Assembly (NCBI GenBank): GCA_964566175.1
Contig: CAZMHU010000014.1
Location: forward strand, 1-44,731
Length of the DNA: 44,731 nucleotides
From: SIG589 sp964566175
GTDB taxonomy: Bacteria > Bacillota > Clostridia > Oscillospirales > Acutalibacteraceae
Direction of reading: 5' to 3'
Shown: positions 33,438-41,887 of the stretch, piece by piece
Numbering within the stretch: the first letter of the stretch is position 1
How the letters are laid out: the number at the start of each line of letters is the position of its first letter
The notes under the pieces: model-generated
Database searches by the model: none
Seen by the model: the letters and a program-made list of their open reading frames with translations, nothing else
What the model was told of the DNA's origin: nothing
Program-made: the position numbers and the translations under genes

Positions 33438-34664
33438 ATGAGTAACACAAGGGATGTTTCAAAAAATATAATATCGGCATTTGCTACATCGAGTTTGCGT
33501 GTTAAACTTGTAGTAGGTACTGCGGCGGTTGTTATGACTGTTTCGCTGCTTTGCACTCTGTTTAATGTCAGACTTGCATACAAGGTAACATACAATGATA
33601 CAACAGTCGGTTATCTTGCGACATCGGACGAAATTTCGAGTGTCAATGATACATTGCTTTGCAGTATCAAGGCGGACGGTGCCGAAGATTATATCGGCGA
33701 TACTGTATCGACTTTGACTCTTGCCGTCGGCAACAGCGTATCTACAAGCAAAACGGTTGCATTGAAAATTTTGAACAGCGACACTTCTTTGGTAAAGGCA
33801 TCGGTTATCACGGTTGACGGCGTTGCGCTCTGTGCAGTCGATACCGATAAGGGTTCGCTTGCTGAGGTTATGGATGCGCGTCTTGACTGTTTTGCAAGCG
33901 GTGACGGCGAAACGGTTGATTTTTTAAATGAAGTTTTGGTTGAAACAGGATATTTTCCGTTATCGGAACTTTCCACCCTCGCAGAGGCATATGATGCCTT
34001 GTCTGCTGTCGATGTCAAGACGGTTAAAACCGTGACATACAGCGAGGCTGTTCCTTTTGAAACCGTAACTACCGAAAGCGCGTCTTATCTTAAAGGTTAT
34101 AAAAGGGTAACAACAAAGGGCAAGGACGGTGAAAACACTGTAACGGCTACCGTTACTTGCGTTAATGGTGAAGAAACCGACCGTACTGTTTTGGAAACCG
34201 TGACAGTGTCCGAACCCGTGTCACAACAGGTGCTTGTCGGCACTGCCACCGCATCAAAGGTTTCAAGCACACAGAAGGCGTCGGGAAAAGCCCTCTTTAT
34301 ATGGCCGCTAAAAAAGGTTGCGGGTGAAAATATTTCGGCATATTTCGGTGACGGCAGAAATCACCAAGCGATTGATATTGCCACAAAGAAAGGCACACCT
34401 ATTTATGCCGCGCTCGGCGGAACGGTGACCTTTGCCGGATATGACTCATCATACGGCTATCACGTTATCATCGACCACGGCAACGGATACCAGACCCTTT
34501 ACGGCCACGCAAGCAGTTTGTGCGTCAGCAAGGGACAGGTTGTTGCAACAGGCGATATCATTGCTCTTGTAGGCTCAACCGGTAGGTCTACCGGCAATCA
34601 TCTTCATTTTGAAGTACGTATTAACGGAACGAGAGTAAATCCTATAAGTTATTTGCAAAAGTAA
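33438..34664 (+). CDS. Membrane-anchored G5-domain M23 endopeptidase
   Basis: This protein of 408 residues (from ATG 33438) is a cell-wall endopeptidase. It has one N-terminal membrane segment (about 23-43), a middle region of unknown fold, a G5 domain (about 195-270) and a LytM/M23 domain (about 300-405). Zinc ligands H309, D313 and H390 and the catalytic H356 are present, in NHQAID, YGHASS and NHLHFE. The ATG has no ribosome-binding site. An AUU codon at 33414, in frame and 9 bases after AAAGGA, would add eight residues (IFKNLKLF) ending in a basic start. It is a single-gene transcript from the promoter inside the inverted repeat. Similar proteins act in sporulation or vegetative wall turnover; which one cannot be told. 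Confidence 0.88.
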   Translation: MSNTRDVSKNIISAFATSSLRVKLVVGTAAVVMTVSLLCTLFNVRLAYKVTYNDTTVGYLATSDEISSVNDTLLCSIKADGAEDYIGDTVSTLTLAVGNSVSTSKTVALKILNSDTSLVKASVITVDGVALCAVDTDKGSLAEVMDARLDCFASGDGETVDFLNEVLVETGYFPLSELSTLAEAYDALSAVDVKTVKTVTYSEAVPFETVTTESASYLKGYKRVTTKGKDGENTVTATVTCVNGEETDRTVLETVTVSEPVSQQVLVGTATASKVSSTQKASGKALFIWPLKKVAGENISAYFGDGRNHQAIDIATKKGTPIYAALGGTVTFAGYDSSYGYHVIIDHGNGYQTLYGHASSLCVSKGQVVATGDIIALVGSTGRSTGNHLHFEVRINGTRVNPISYLQK

Positions 34665-34665
34665 T

Positions 34666-34705
34666 AAAATCCTTCGAGTGTTTTTAAGGCTCGAAGGATT
34701 TTTTG
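34666..34705 (+). terminator. Terminator of the M23 gene
   Basis: AAAATCCTTCGAG (34666-34678) and CTCGAAGGATTTT (34690-34702) form a 13-bp stem, with two more T before a G. It is directly followed by the topoisomerase promoter. Confidence 0.92.
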
Positions 34706-34709
34706 TTGC

Positions 34710-34738
34710 TTGACACCCCACAACATATGGTATATTAT
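34710..34738 (+). promoter_or_regulatory. Sigma-A promoter of the topoisomerase operon
   Basis: A perfect TTGACA (34710-34715), 17-base spacer and TATTAT (34733-34738). An alternative TATAAT at 34738-34743 would have a 22-base spacer. Confidence 0.8.
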
Positions 34739-34768
34739 ATAATAGAGATTTTATGCGAGGTAGTGTAT

Positions 34769-36751
34769 ATGGTAAAGAAGGCTGAATACGGCAACGACAG
34801 TATAAAAAAACTTGAAGGCCCGGACAGAGTTCGCAAACGCCCCGGAGTAATTTTCGGTTCGGATGGACTTGACGGCTGTCAGCATTCGGTTGTTGAAATT
34901 ATTTCAAACTCAATAGACGAGGCACGTGAGGGTTACGGCAAAAAAATTGTCATAACACGTTACGCCGACCATTCTATTGAAGTTGAGGATTTCGGCAGAG
35001 GTGCGCCGGTTGATTTCAACAATAAGGAAAACTGTTACAACTGGGAACTGCTTTACTGTGAACTTTATGCCGGCGGAAAGTATGATACCAACAGCGGCGG
35101 AAACTATGAATATTCTCTAGGACTTAACGGATTGGGCCTTTGCTCAACACAGTATTCTTCCGAATATATGGACGTTGAAATTAAACGTGACGGATATAAA
35201 TATACACTTCATTTTGAAAAAGGATATAATGTCGGCGGACTGAAAAAAGAACCGTACAGTGGTAGAGCAACGGGTACTAAAACCCGCTGGAAACCCGACT
35301 TGGAGGTTTTTACGGATATTGACATTCCCGCCGAGTTTTATATTGACCTTATAAAACGACAGGCTATCGTAAACGACAATTTGCTTTTTGTTTTCCGTAA
35401 TCAGGTCGGAAACAAGTTTGAAGAGCAAGAGTTTGTTTACGAGGGCGGTATTAAAGATTACGTAACCGAGGTTGCGGGGGACGATGCGCTTTCGTCGGTT
35501 CAACTTTGGCAGACCGAACGTGAGGGTCGCGACCGCGCCGATATGAAGGATTACAAGGTTAAAATAAATGCCTGTCTATCCTTTTCAAACAAGCGCCAAC
35601 TCAAAGAGTATTATCACAATTCGAGTTGGCTTGAATACGGCGGCTCGCCCGAAAAGGCGGTGCGCAGCGCCTTCGTTTCGCAGATTGACAGTTATATTAA
35701 GCAAAATAATAAATATCAGAAGAACGAAAGTAAAATTTCTTTTGCCGATGTTGAGGAATGTTTGATTATTGTCGTTTCCTCTTTTTCAACACAGACTTCT
35801 TACGAAAACCAAACCAAAAAGTCTATAACCAATAAGTTTATATATGAGGCTATGGCAGATTTCTTCCGTCGCCAACTTGAGATTTATTTTATAGAAAACA
35901 AGGCGGAAGCGGAAAAAATCGTCGACCAAGTGCTTATCAACAAACGCAGTCGTGAGCGCAGTGAACGCGAGCGTCTTAATATTAAGAAAACGTTGCAATC
36001 AAGCAACGATATGCTAAACCGCATTGAAAAGTTTGTCGATTGCCGAAGCAAGGATAAAGAAGTCAGAGAACTGTTTATCGTTGAGGGTGATTCGGCTCTC
36101 GGTTCGGTAAAACTCGCCCGCAATGCCGAGTTCCAAGCGGTTATACCTGTCAGAGGAAAAATACTCAACTGTTTAAAGGCTGAGTACGAGCGAATATTCA
36201 AGAGCGAAATAATCACAAATCTCATAAAGGTTTTGGGTTGCGGAGTTGAGGTCAAGGCAAAATCAAACAAAGACCTCTCGACCTTCGACCTTGAACAACT
36301 TCGTTGGAATAAGGTTATAATCTGTACCGATGCCGACGAGGACGGTTTCCAAATTCGCACATTGATTTTAACTATGATATATCGTCTTATTCCCACTCTT
36401 ATCGAGGTTGGAAAGGTGTTCATTGCCGAAACACCGCTTTATGAGATAACGACCAAGGATAAAACCTATTTTGCTTATGACGAAAAGGAAAAAGCGGATA
36501 TTATGACGAATATGGTGGGCGATGTGAAATGCACCGTTCAGCGTTCAAAGGGTCTTGGTGAAAACCAGCCGGATATGATGAGCCTTACAACGATGAACCC
36601 CGCCACACGCCGACTTATAAAGGTAACACCCGAGGATGCCGAAGCAACGGCACATATGTTTGATATTCTCCTCGGCGACAATATTGACGGCAGAAAAGAA
36701 ATCATTACCGAAAAAGGCTATCTCTATATAGCCGATGCGGATATCAGTTAA
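34769..36751 (+). CDS. Type IIA DNA topoisomerase ATPase subunit (divergent ParE/GyrB)
   Basis: This 660-residue subunit binds ATP and forms part of the DNA gate. The GHKL ATPase has N47 in EIISNSIDEA, D74 in EDFGRG and GLNGLGLCSTQ in place of the usual GLHGVGAS. The switch lysine is K350 in ENQTKK. The Toprim metal residues are E439 in VEGDSALGS and the D521-A-D523-E-D525 cluster. Compared with canonical ParE many fixed positions differ, but all catalytic ones are kept. I recall similar divergent pairs in Lachnospiraceae genomes. ATG 34769 is set by GAGG 8 bases upstream. Its partner starts 11 bases downstream. It most likely works as a decatenase like topoisomerase IV. Confidence 0.9.
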   Translation: MVKKAEYGNDSIKKLEGPDRVRKRPGVIFGSDGLDGCQHSVVEIISNSIDEAREGYGKKIVITRYADHSIEVEDFGRGAPVDFNNKENCYNWELLYCELYAGGKYDTNSGGNYEYSLGLNGLGLCSTQYSSEYMDVEIKRDGYKYTLHFEKGYNVGGLKKEPYSGRATGTKTRWKPDLEVFTDIDIPAEFYIDLIKRQAIVNDNLLFVFRNQVGNKFEEQEFVYEGGIKDYVTEVAGDDALSSVQLWQTEREGRDRADMKDYKVKINACLSFSNKRQLKEYYHNSSWLEYGGSPEKAVRSAFVSQIDSYIKQNNKYQKNESKISFADVEECLIIVVSSFSTQTSYENQTKKSITNKFIYEAMADFFRRQLEIYFIENKAEAEKIVDQVLINKRSRERSERERLNIKKTLQSSNDMLNRIEKFVDCRSKDKEVRELFIVEGDSALGSVKLARNAEFQAVIPVRGKILNCLKAEYERIFKSEIITNLIKVLGCGVEVKAKSNKDLSTFDLEQLRWNKVIICTDADEDGFQIRTLILTMIYRLIPTLIEVGKVFIAETPLYEITTKDKTYFAYDEKEKADIMTNMVGDVKCTVQRSKGLGENQPDMMSLTTMNPATRRLIKVTPEDAEATAHMFDILLGDNIDGRKEIITEKGYLYIADADIS

Positions 36752-36762
36752 GGAGAGAACAT

Positions 36763-39003
36763 ATGCCTCCGAGAAAGAAAAAACAAATCGAAATCAAGCA
36801 GACCGCCAACGCGGACAACGCATATATTTCGGGTGCGGGCACGGTTGTCGAACAGCCTATTACCCGCACGCTTGAAACCAACTATATGCCCTATGCGATG
36901 AGTGTTATACTCTCGCGCGCAATACCCGAAATTGACGGATTTAAGCCCTCGCATCGCAAACTTTTATATACTATGTATCTTATGGGTCTTTTAAACGGTG
37001 CAAAAACAAAATCGGCAAATATTGTCGGACAAACTATGCGCCTTAATCCCCACGGAGACGCCGCTATTTATGAAACTATGGTGCGTCTGACCGAGGGCAA
37101 TGAGGCTTTGCTTCATCCGTATGTTGAGTCAAAAGGTAATATGGGCAAGGCGTATTCGCGCGATATGGCTTATGCCGCTCCGCGATATACCGAGGCAAAA
37201 CTTTCTCCTATTGCGGCGGAACTGTTTCGTGATATAGACCGTGACACGGTCGATTTCACGGACAATTATGATGCCACAATGAAAGAACCGACGCTTTTCC
37301 CCGTAACATTCCCGACGGTGCTTGTAAACGCAAACAAGGGTATTGCCGTCGGTATGACGAACACTATCTGTCCTTTCAATCTGCGAGAGGTTTGTCGTGC
37401 CGAGATTGAACTTATCAAGGACGATGAAGTTAACATTGCGGATTATCTCACAGCACCCGATTTCCCCGGCGGAGGTGAACTTTTGTATGACCGTGCCGAA
37501 ATGGAACGAATTTACAAGACAGGTACCGGCAGTGTTAAAATAAGGGCGGTTTATGAATATGATAAATCGCAAAACTGTATTGATATTAAACAAATTCCGC
37601 CCTCCACGACGGTTGAGGCGATTATCGAAAAGATAATCGACCTTGCAAAACAGAAAAAGATTACCGAAATCAGCGATATCCGTGACGAAACCGACCTTTC
37701 GGGTCTTAAAATCACAATCGACCTAAAACGCGGAACTGACCACGAAAAACTAATGCAGAAACTCTTTAAGATGACTCCTCTGCAAGACAGTTTTTCTTGC
37801 AATTTCAATATTCTTGTCGGCGGTACACCTCGCGTTATGGGCGTTAAAGAAATTTTGACCGAATGGACGGCTTTCCGCGTTGATTGCGTAAAGCGCAGAA
37901 CCTATTATAATCTCGGCAAGGCAAAAGAGAAGTATCACCTCTTAAAGGGATTGCAGAAAATATTGCTCGATATCGACAAGGCAATAAAAATTGTCCGTGA
38001 AACTGCCGAAGAGAAAGAGGTTGTGCCTAACCTTATGATAGGCTTCGGTATTGATGAAATACAGGCGGAATATGTTGCCGAAATTAAACTCCGTCATCTG
38101 AACAGAGAGTATATTTTGAAACGTCTTGAAGATGTTGGAAATCTCGAACGTGAAATAAACGAACTTGAGGGTATTTTAGCCGATCGACGCAAGGTGCTTA
38201 AAATAATAATAAGAGAACTTGAGGCTGTTTCGGAAAAATACGGTATGGATCGAAAAACAAAGATTATTTCCGCTGAGGAAAACCGCATAACGCTTGAGCC
38301 GGAGCAAGTGCCCGACTACGCGGTAAATCTTTTCTTCACAAGAGAAGGCTACTTTAAGAAAATCACACCGCTCTCATTGCGTATGAGCGGCGAACAAAAA
38401 CTTAAAGAGGGGGACAAAATCACCCAAACCGCAGAGGTTCAGAATAATTATGAACTTTTATTCTTTACCGATAAATGTCAGGTTTACAAAACCAAAGTGT
38501 CGGATATGCCGGACGGAAAAGCGGCCACGTTGGGCGATTACGTTCCCGCAAGGCTCGGCTTTGATGAGGGCGAAAACGCGTTATATATGGTCGCAACAAA
38601 AGACTATAGCGGTTATCTTGTTTTCGTTTATGAAAACGGCAGAGTTTCAAAGGTTGCGCTTTCGGCGTATATAACCAAAACCAACCGAAAGAAACTCATT
38701 AACGCCTATACTTCCAAATTCCCGCTGTCGGCAGTGCTGTATATCGAGAGTGACTGTGATATACTTCTGACTTCTACAAACGGCAGAATGTTGTTGCTCA
38801 ATACCGGAGCGTTACAGGCAAAGGTCACAAAGGATAATACCGGCGTTGCCGTTATGACACAGAAAAAAGGACAGCGTATATACTCGGCGGAACTCTATTC
38901 TGACGGTATGCTTTCCGACCCGCACCGCTACCGCACACGGACACTTCCCGCCGCGGGAAGTATAAACCGTGAGGGTACGCAGGGCGAGCAAATGCAAATA
39001 TAA
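36763..39003 (+). CDS. Type IIA DNA topoisomerase cleavage subunit (divergent ParC/GyrA)
   Basis: This 746-residue subunit cuts DNA. The catalytic tyrosine is Y142 in APRYTEAKL. The winged-helix region NPHGDAAIYET has Ala100 where GyrA has Ser83 and Glu104 where GyrA has Asp87 (ParC has Glu there). The tower and coiled-coil domains follow (about 340-480), and the C-terminal third has beta-pinwheel-like repeats (FFTREGYFKK, LLFFTDKCQVYK, LVFVYENGRVSK, ILLTSTNGRMLLL). No QRRGGKG GyrA box is present, so negative supercoiling is unlikely and a topoisomerase IV role is favoured. The N-terminus starts with a basic stretch. GGAGAG is upstream. Confidence 0.9.
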   Translation: MPPRKKKQIEIKQTANADNAYISGAGTVVEQPITRTLETNYMPYAMSVILSRAIPEIDGFKPSHRKLLYTMYLMGLLNGAKTKSANIVGQTMRLNPHGDAAIYETMVRLTEGNEALLHPYVESKGNMGKAYSRDMAYAAPRYTEAKLSPIAAELFRDIDRDTVDFTDNYDATMKEPTLFPVTFPTVLVNANKGIAVGMTNTICPFNLREVCRAEIELIKDDEVNIADYLTAPDFPGGGELLYDRAEMERIYKTGTGSVKIRAVYEYDKSQNCIDIKQIPPSTTVEAIIEKIIDLAKQKKITEISDIRDETDLSGLKITIDLKRGTDHEKLMQKLFKMTPLQDSFSCNFNILVGGTPRVMGVKEILTEWTAFRVDCVKRRTYYNLGKAKEKYHLLKGLQKILLDIDKAIKIVRETAEEKEVVPNLMIGFGIDEIQAEYVAEIKLRHLNREYILKRLEDVGNLEREINELEGILADRRKVLKIIIRELEAVSEKYGMDRKTKIISAEENRITLEPEQVPDYAVNLFFTREGYFKKITPLSLRMSGEQKLKEGDKITQTAEVQNNYELLFFTDKCQVYKTKVSDMPDGKAATLGDYVPARLGFDEGENALYMVATKDYSGYLVFVYENGRVSKVALSAYITKTNRKKLINAYTSKFPLSAVLYIESDCDILLTSTNGRMLLLNTGALQAKVTKDNTGVAVMTQKKGQRIYSAELYSDGMLSDPHRYRTRTLPAAGSINREGTQGEQMQI

Positions 39004-39028
39004 AAAAGCCGTCCGTTTCCGGACGGCT
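39001..39028 (-). terminator. Hairpin with T-run on the minus strand
   Basis: AGCCGTCCG (39007-39015) and CGGACGGCT (39020-39028) make a strong 9-bp stem. The T-run follows it only on the minus strand (A-run at 39002-39007 on the plus strand). As an intrinsic terminator it is therefore best for leftward transcripts; rightward it may only protect the 3' end of the topoisomerase mRNA. Confidence 0.65.
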
Positions 39029-39117
39029 GTCAGCCGAAAAACAAACGCAAGCAAATTTTTTATTTCGTCTGACAGTAAAATTATATGCAAAAGCATTTAA
39101 AATACGCAAGGCAATAT

Positions 39118-39146
39118 TTGACAAATCGGAATATTTGGTTTATTAT
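39118..39146 (+). promoter_or_regulatory. Sigma-A promoter of valS
   Basis: A perfect TTGACA (39118-39123), 17-base spacer and TATTAT (39141-39146). The predicted start near 39153 leaves a leader of about 46 bases. The rest of the gap from 39029 to 39117 shows nothing recognisable. Confidence 0.85.
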
Positions 39147-39198
39147 GTGTCAAGTATTTTAATTGATTTATACTTTTTAAAAATTTTGGGGGATAAAA

Positions 39199-41832
39199 AT
39201 GGCAAAGGAACTTGCAAAAACCTATGATCCCAACGAGGTTGAGGATCGAATATATAAATTTTGGCTTGACGGCGGTTTTTTTCACGCCGAGGTTGACAGC
39301 AACAAAAAGCCTTATACTATCGTTATACCGCCACCGAACATAACCGGTCAACTCCATATGGGTCACGCTCTTGACGAAACCCTGCAGGATATCTTGATAC
39401 GCACAAAGCGTATGCAGGGTTATTCCGCGCTTTGGATGCCCGGAACGGACCACGCATCAATAGCCACTGAGGCGAAAATCGTTGAGGCTATGCGTGCCGA
39501 GGGAATAACAAAAGAAGATATCGGTCGTGAAAAGTTTTTGGAACGTGCTTGGGAGTGGAAAGAGAAGTTCGGCGGAAGAATAATTTCCCAACTGAAAAAA
39601 CTCGGCTCTTCATGTGACTGGGAACGTGAACGCTTTACACTTGACGAGGGATGTTCAAAGGCAGTACGCGAGGTTTTTGTCCGTCTTTACGAACAGGGAC
39701 TCATTTACCGCGGTGAGCGTATCATAAACTGGTGCCCGCATTGCCATACTTCTATTTCCGATGCCGAAGTAAGTTATGACGAGCACGACGGAAGTTTTTG
39801 GCACTTGCGCTATCCGCTTTCCGACGGAAGCGGTTATGTTGAACTTGCAACAACACGTCCTGAAACGATGCTCGGCGATACAGCCGTTGCTGTTCATCCC
39901 GATGATGAACGTTATAAGGCTCTTGTCGGCAAGACGGTTACTCTTCCGCTTTTAAACAAGGAAATTCCGATAATCGCGGACGAATATGTTGAAATGGATT
40001 TCGGTACGGGCGTTGTTAAAATCACACCCGCGCATGACCCCAACGACTTTGAGGTCGGTTTGCGTCATAATCTTCCCATTATCAACGTTATGACCGAAGA
40101 CGCAAAAATGACCGATGACTGCGGTAAATACAGCGGAATGGATCGCTACGAAGCGAGAAAGACCATCGTTGCCGATTTGGAAGCGGGCGGTTATCTTGTA
40201 AAGGTTGAACCTATGAAACACAACGTAGGTTCTTGCTACCGTTGCAATTCTATCGTTGAACCTCGTATATCCAAGCAGTGGTTCGTAAAAATGGAACCCC
40301 TTGCAAAGCCGGCTGTTGAGTCGGTTAAAAACGGCGAAATTACCCTTATTCCGTCGCGTTTTGAAAAAACATATTATAACTGGATGGAGAACATCAAAGA
40401 CTGGTGTATTTCACGTCAACTTTGGTGGGGTCACCGCATACCTGCGTGGTATTGCGAAGATTGCGGTGAGGTTATAGTATCGCGCAGTGATGCAACCGTT
40501 TGCCCCAAGTGCGGCAGTACGCACCTGCGTCAGGACGAAGACACACTTGATACTTGGTTCTCATCTGCCCTTTGGCCGTTTTCAACACTCGGTTGGCCGG
40601 AGGAGACTCTCGAATATAAATATTTCTATCCCACAAGCACGCTTGTAACGGGATATGATATTATTTTCTTCTGGGTTGCGAGAATGATTTTCTCCGGCCT
40701 TGAGTACACGGGAAAAGCACCTTTTGATACCGTATTGTTCCACGGAATAGTACGCGACTCACAGGGAAGAAAAATGTCAAAATCGCTCGGAAACGGAATT
40801 GACCCGCTTGTTGAGATTGAAAAGTATGGCGCCGATGCTCTGCGCTTTACTTTGGCAACAGGCAACAGTCCCGGAAACGATATGCGCTATTCTCCCGAGC
40901 GTGTTGAAGCAAGCCGAAATTTTGCAAACAAGATTTGGAATGCGGCACGTTTCGTGCTTATGAATTTGTCGGATGAAGAACCCGCACCTCATATTCCGGA
41001 AAATCTTTCGCTTGAGGATAAGTGGATACTTTCAAAGTACAACGATGTTGTTGCGGCTGTCACACAAAATCTTAACAAGTATGAACTCGGTCTTGCTGTA
41101 AGCAAACTCTATGATTTCATATGGGATGTTTTCTGCGATTGGTATATCGAAATCGCAAAAATCCGTCTCAATTCCGACGATGACGCGGCAAAAGTAACCG
41201 TAAAGGCTGTTCTTGTTTATGTTTTCTCGAATACGTTAAAACTTTTGCATCCTTTTATGCCGTTTATCACCGAGGAAATTTGGCAGACTTTGCCGCACGA
41301 AGGAAAATCAATTATGATTTCCGAATGGCCGGAATATAATGAGGAACTTTCTTTCTCGGAAGAAACAGCCGAATTTGAAAAGGTTATGACTGCTGTTAAG
41401 GCGGTTCGTAATCGCCGTGCCGAAATGAACGTTCCGCCGTCAAGAAAAGCACAACTTTGTGTTGAGACGTCCTGCATTGATACTTTTAATTCGGCTGCCC
41501 CCGTGCTTATGCGTCTTGCCGGAGGTTCGTCGGTTGATGTGGATGTTGAGTTTTCAATGCCGGATGCCGTTCGTGTTGTCACGGATGCCGCAACTATTTA
41601 TATCCCGATGAACGAACTTGTTGATTTTACGGCTGAACTTGAGCGTTTAAACCGTGAACTTGCCAATGCCGAAAAGGATAAAGATTTCTTCGAAAAGAAA
41701 CTCAACAATCCCAGATTTGTTGCAAAAGCTCCCAAGGAACTTGTTGAAACACAGCGTGCACAACTTGAAAAGACCTTGGATAAAATCGCAATGCTTAATG
41801 ACAGCATCGATGCAATAAAAAAACAAATGTAA
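39199..41832 (+). CDS. valS: Valyl-tRNA synthetase
   Basis: This 877-residue class I enzyme charges tRNA-Val and edits Thr-tRNA-Val. The HIGH-type motif is PPPNITGQLHMGHAL, the KMSKS motif is GRKMSKSLGNGIDP, and the CP1 editing domain lies between (TTRPETMLGDTAVAV). A CxxC/CxxC zinc knuckle (CEDCGEV and CPKCGS) is in the insert. The C-terminal arm is a coiled coil (LERLNRELANAEKD onward). GGGGG precedes the ATG. As with alaS, the leader is too short for a T-box. folC follows after a hairpin, the usual Firmicute valS-folC order. Confidence 0.97.
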   Translation: MAKELAKTYDPNEVEDRIYKFWLDGGFFHAEVDSNKKPYTIVIPPPNITGQLHMGHALDETLQDILIRTKRMQGYSALWMPGTDHASIATEAKIVEAMRAEGITKEDIGREKFLERAWEWKEKFGGRIISQLKKLGSSCDWERERFTLDEGCSKAVREVFVRLYEQGLIYRGERIINWCPHCHTSISDAEVSYDEHDGSFWHLRYPLSDGSGYVELATTRPETMLGDTAVAVHPDDERYKALVGKTVTLPLLNKEIPIIADEYVEMDFGTGVVKITPAHDPNDFEVGLRHNLPIINVMTEDAKMTDDCGKYSGMDRYEARKTIVADLEAGGYLVKVEPMKHNVGSCYRCNSIVEPRISKQWFVKMEPLAKPAVESVKNGEITLIPSRFEKTYYNWMENIKDWCISRQLWWGHRIPAWYCEDCGEVIVSRSDATVCPKCGSTHLRQDEDTLDTWFSSALWPFSTLGWPEETLEYKYFYPTSTLVTGYDIIFFWVARMIFSGLEYTGKAPFDTVLFHGIVRDSQGRKMSKSLGNGIDPLVEIEKYGADALRFTLATGNSPGNDMRYSPERVEASRNFANKIWNAARFVLMNLSDEEPAPHIPENLSLEDKWILSKYNDVVAAVTQNLNKYELGLAVSKLYDFIWDVFCDWYIEIAKIRLNSDDDAAKVTVKAVLVYVFSNTLKLLHPFMPFITEEIWQTLPHEGKSIMISEWPEYNEELSFSEETAEFEKVMTAVKAVRNRRAEMNVPPSRKAQLCVETSCIDTFNSAAPVLMRLAGGSSVDVDVEFSMPDAVRVVTDAATIYIPMNELVDFTAELERLNRELANAEKDKDFFEKKLNNPRFVAKAPKELVETQRAQLEKTLDKIAMLNDSIDAIKKQM

Positions 41833-41842
41833 TAATTTTAAC

Positions 41843-41875
41843 ACAAGCCGTACTTTAATGTGCGGCTTGTATTTT
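41843..41875 (+). terminator. Terminator-like hairpin between valS and folC
   Basis: ACAAGCCG (41843-41850) and CGGCTTGT (41863-41870) pair, extended inward by three pairs including one G-U, and four T follow. It ends 12 bases before the folC start, with the AGGCGGTG ribosome-binding site between. Confidence 0.75.
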
Positions 41876-41887
41876 AGGCGGTGTAAT

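Noticed and set aside
36763..39003. Canonical DNA gyrase subunit A
   Set aside because: No GyrA box and a pattern closer to a topoisomerase IV-like enzyme.
39118..39198. T-box riboswitch before valS
   Set aside because: The leader is about 46 bases and has no T-box core or antiterminator.
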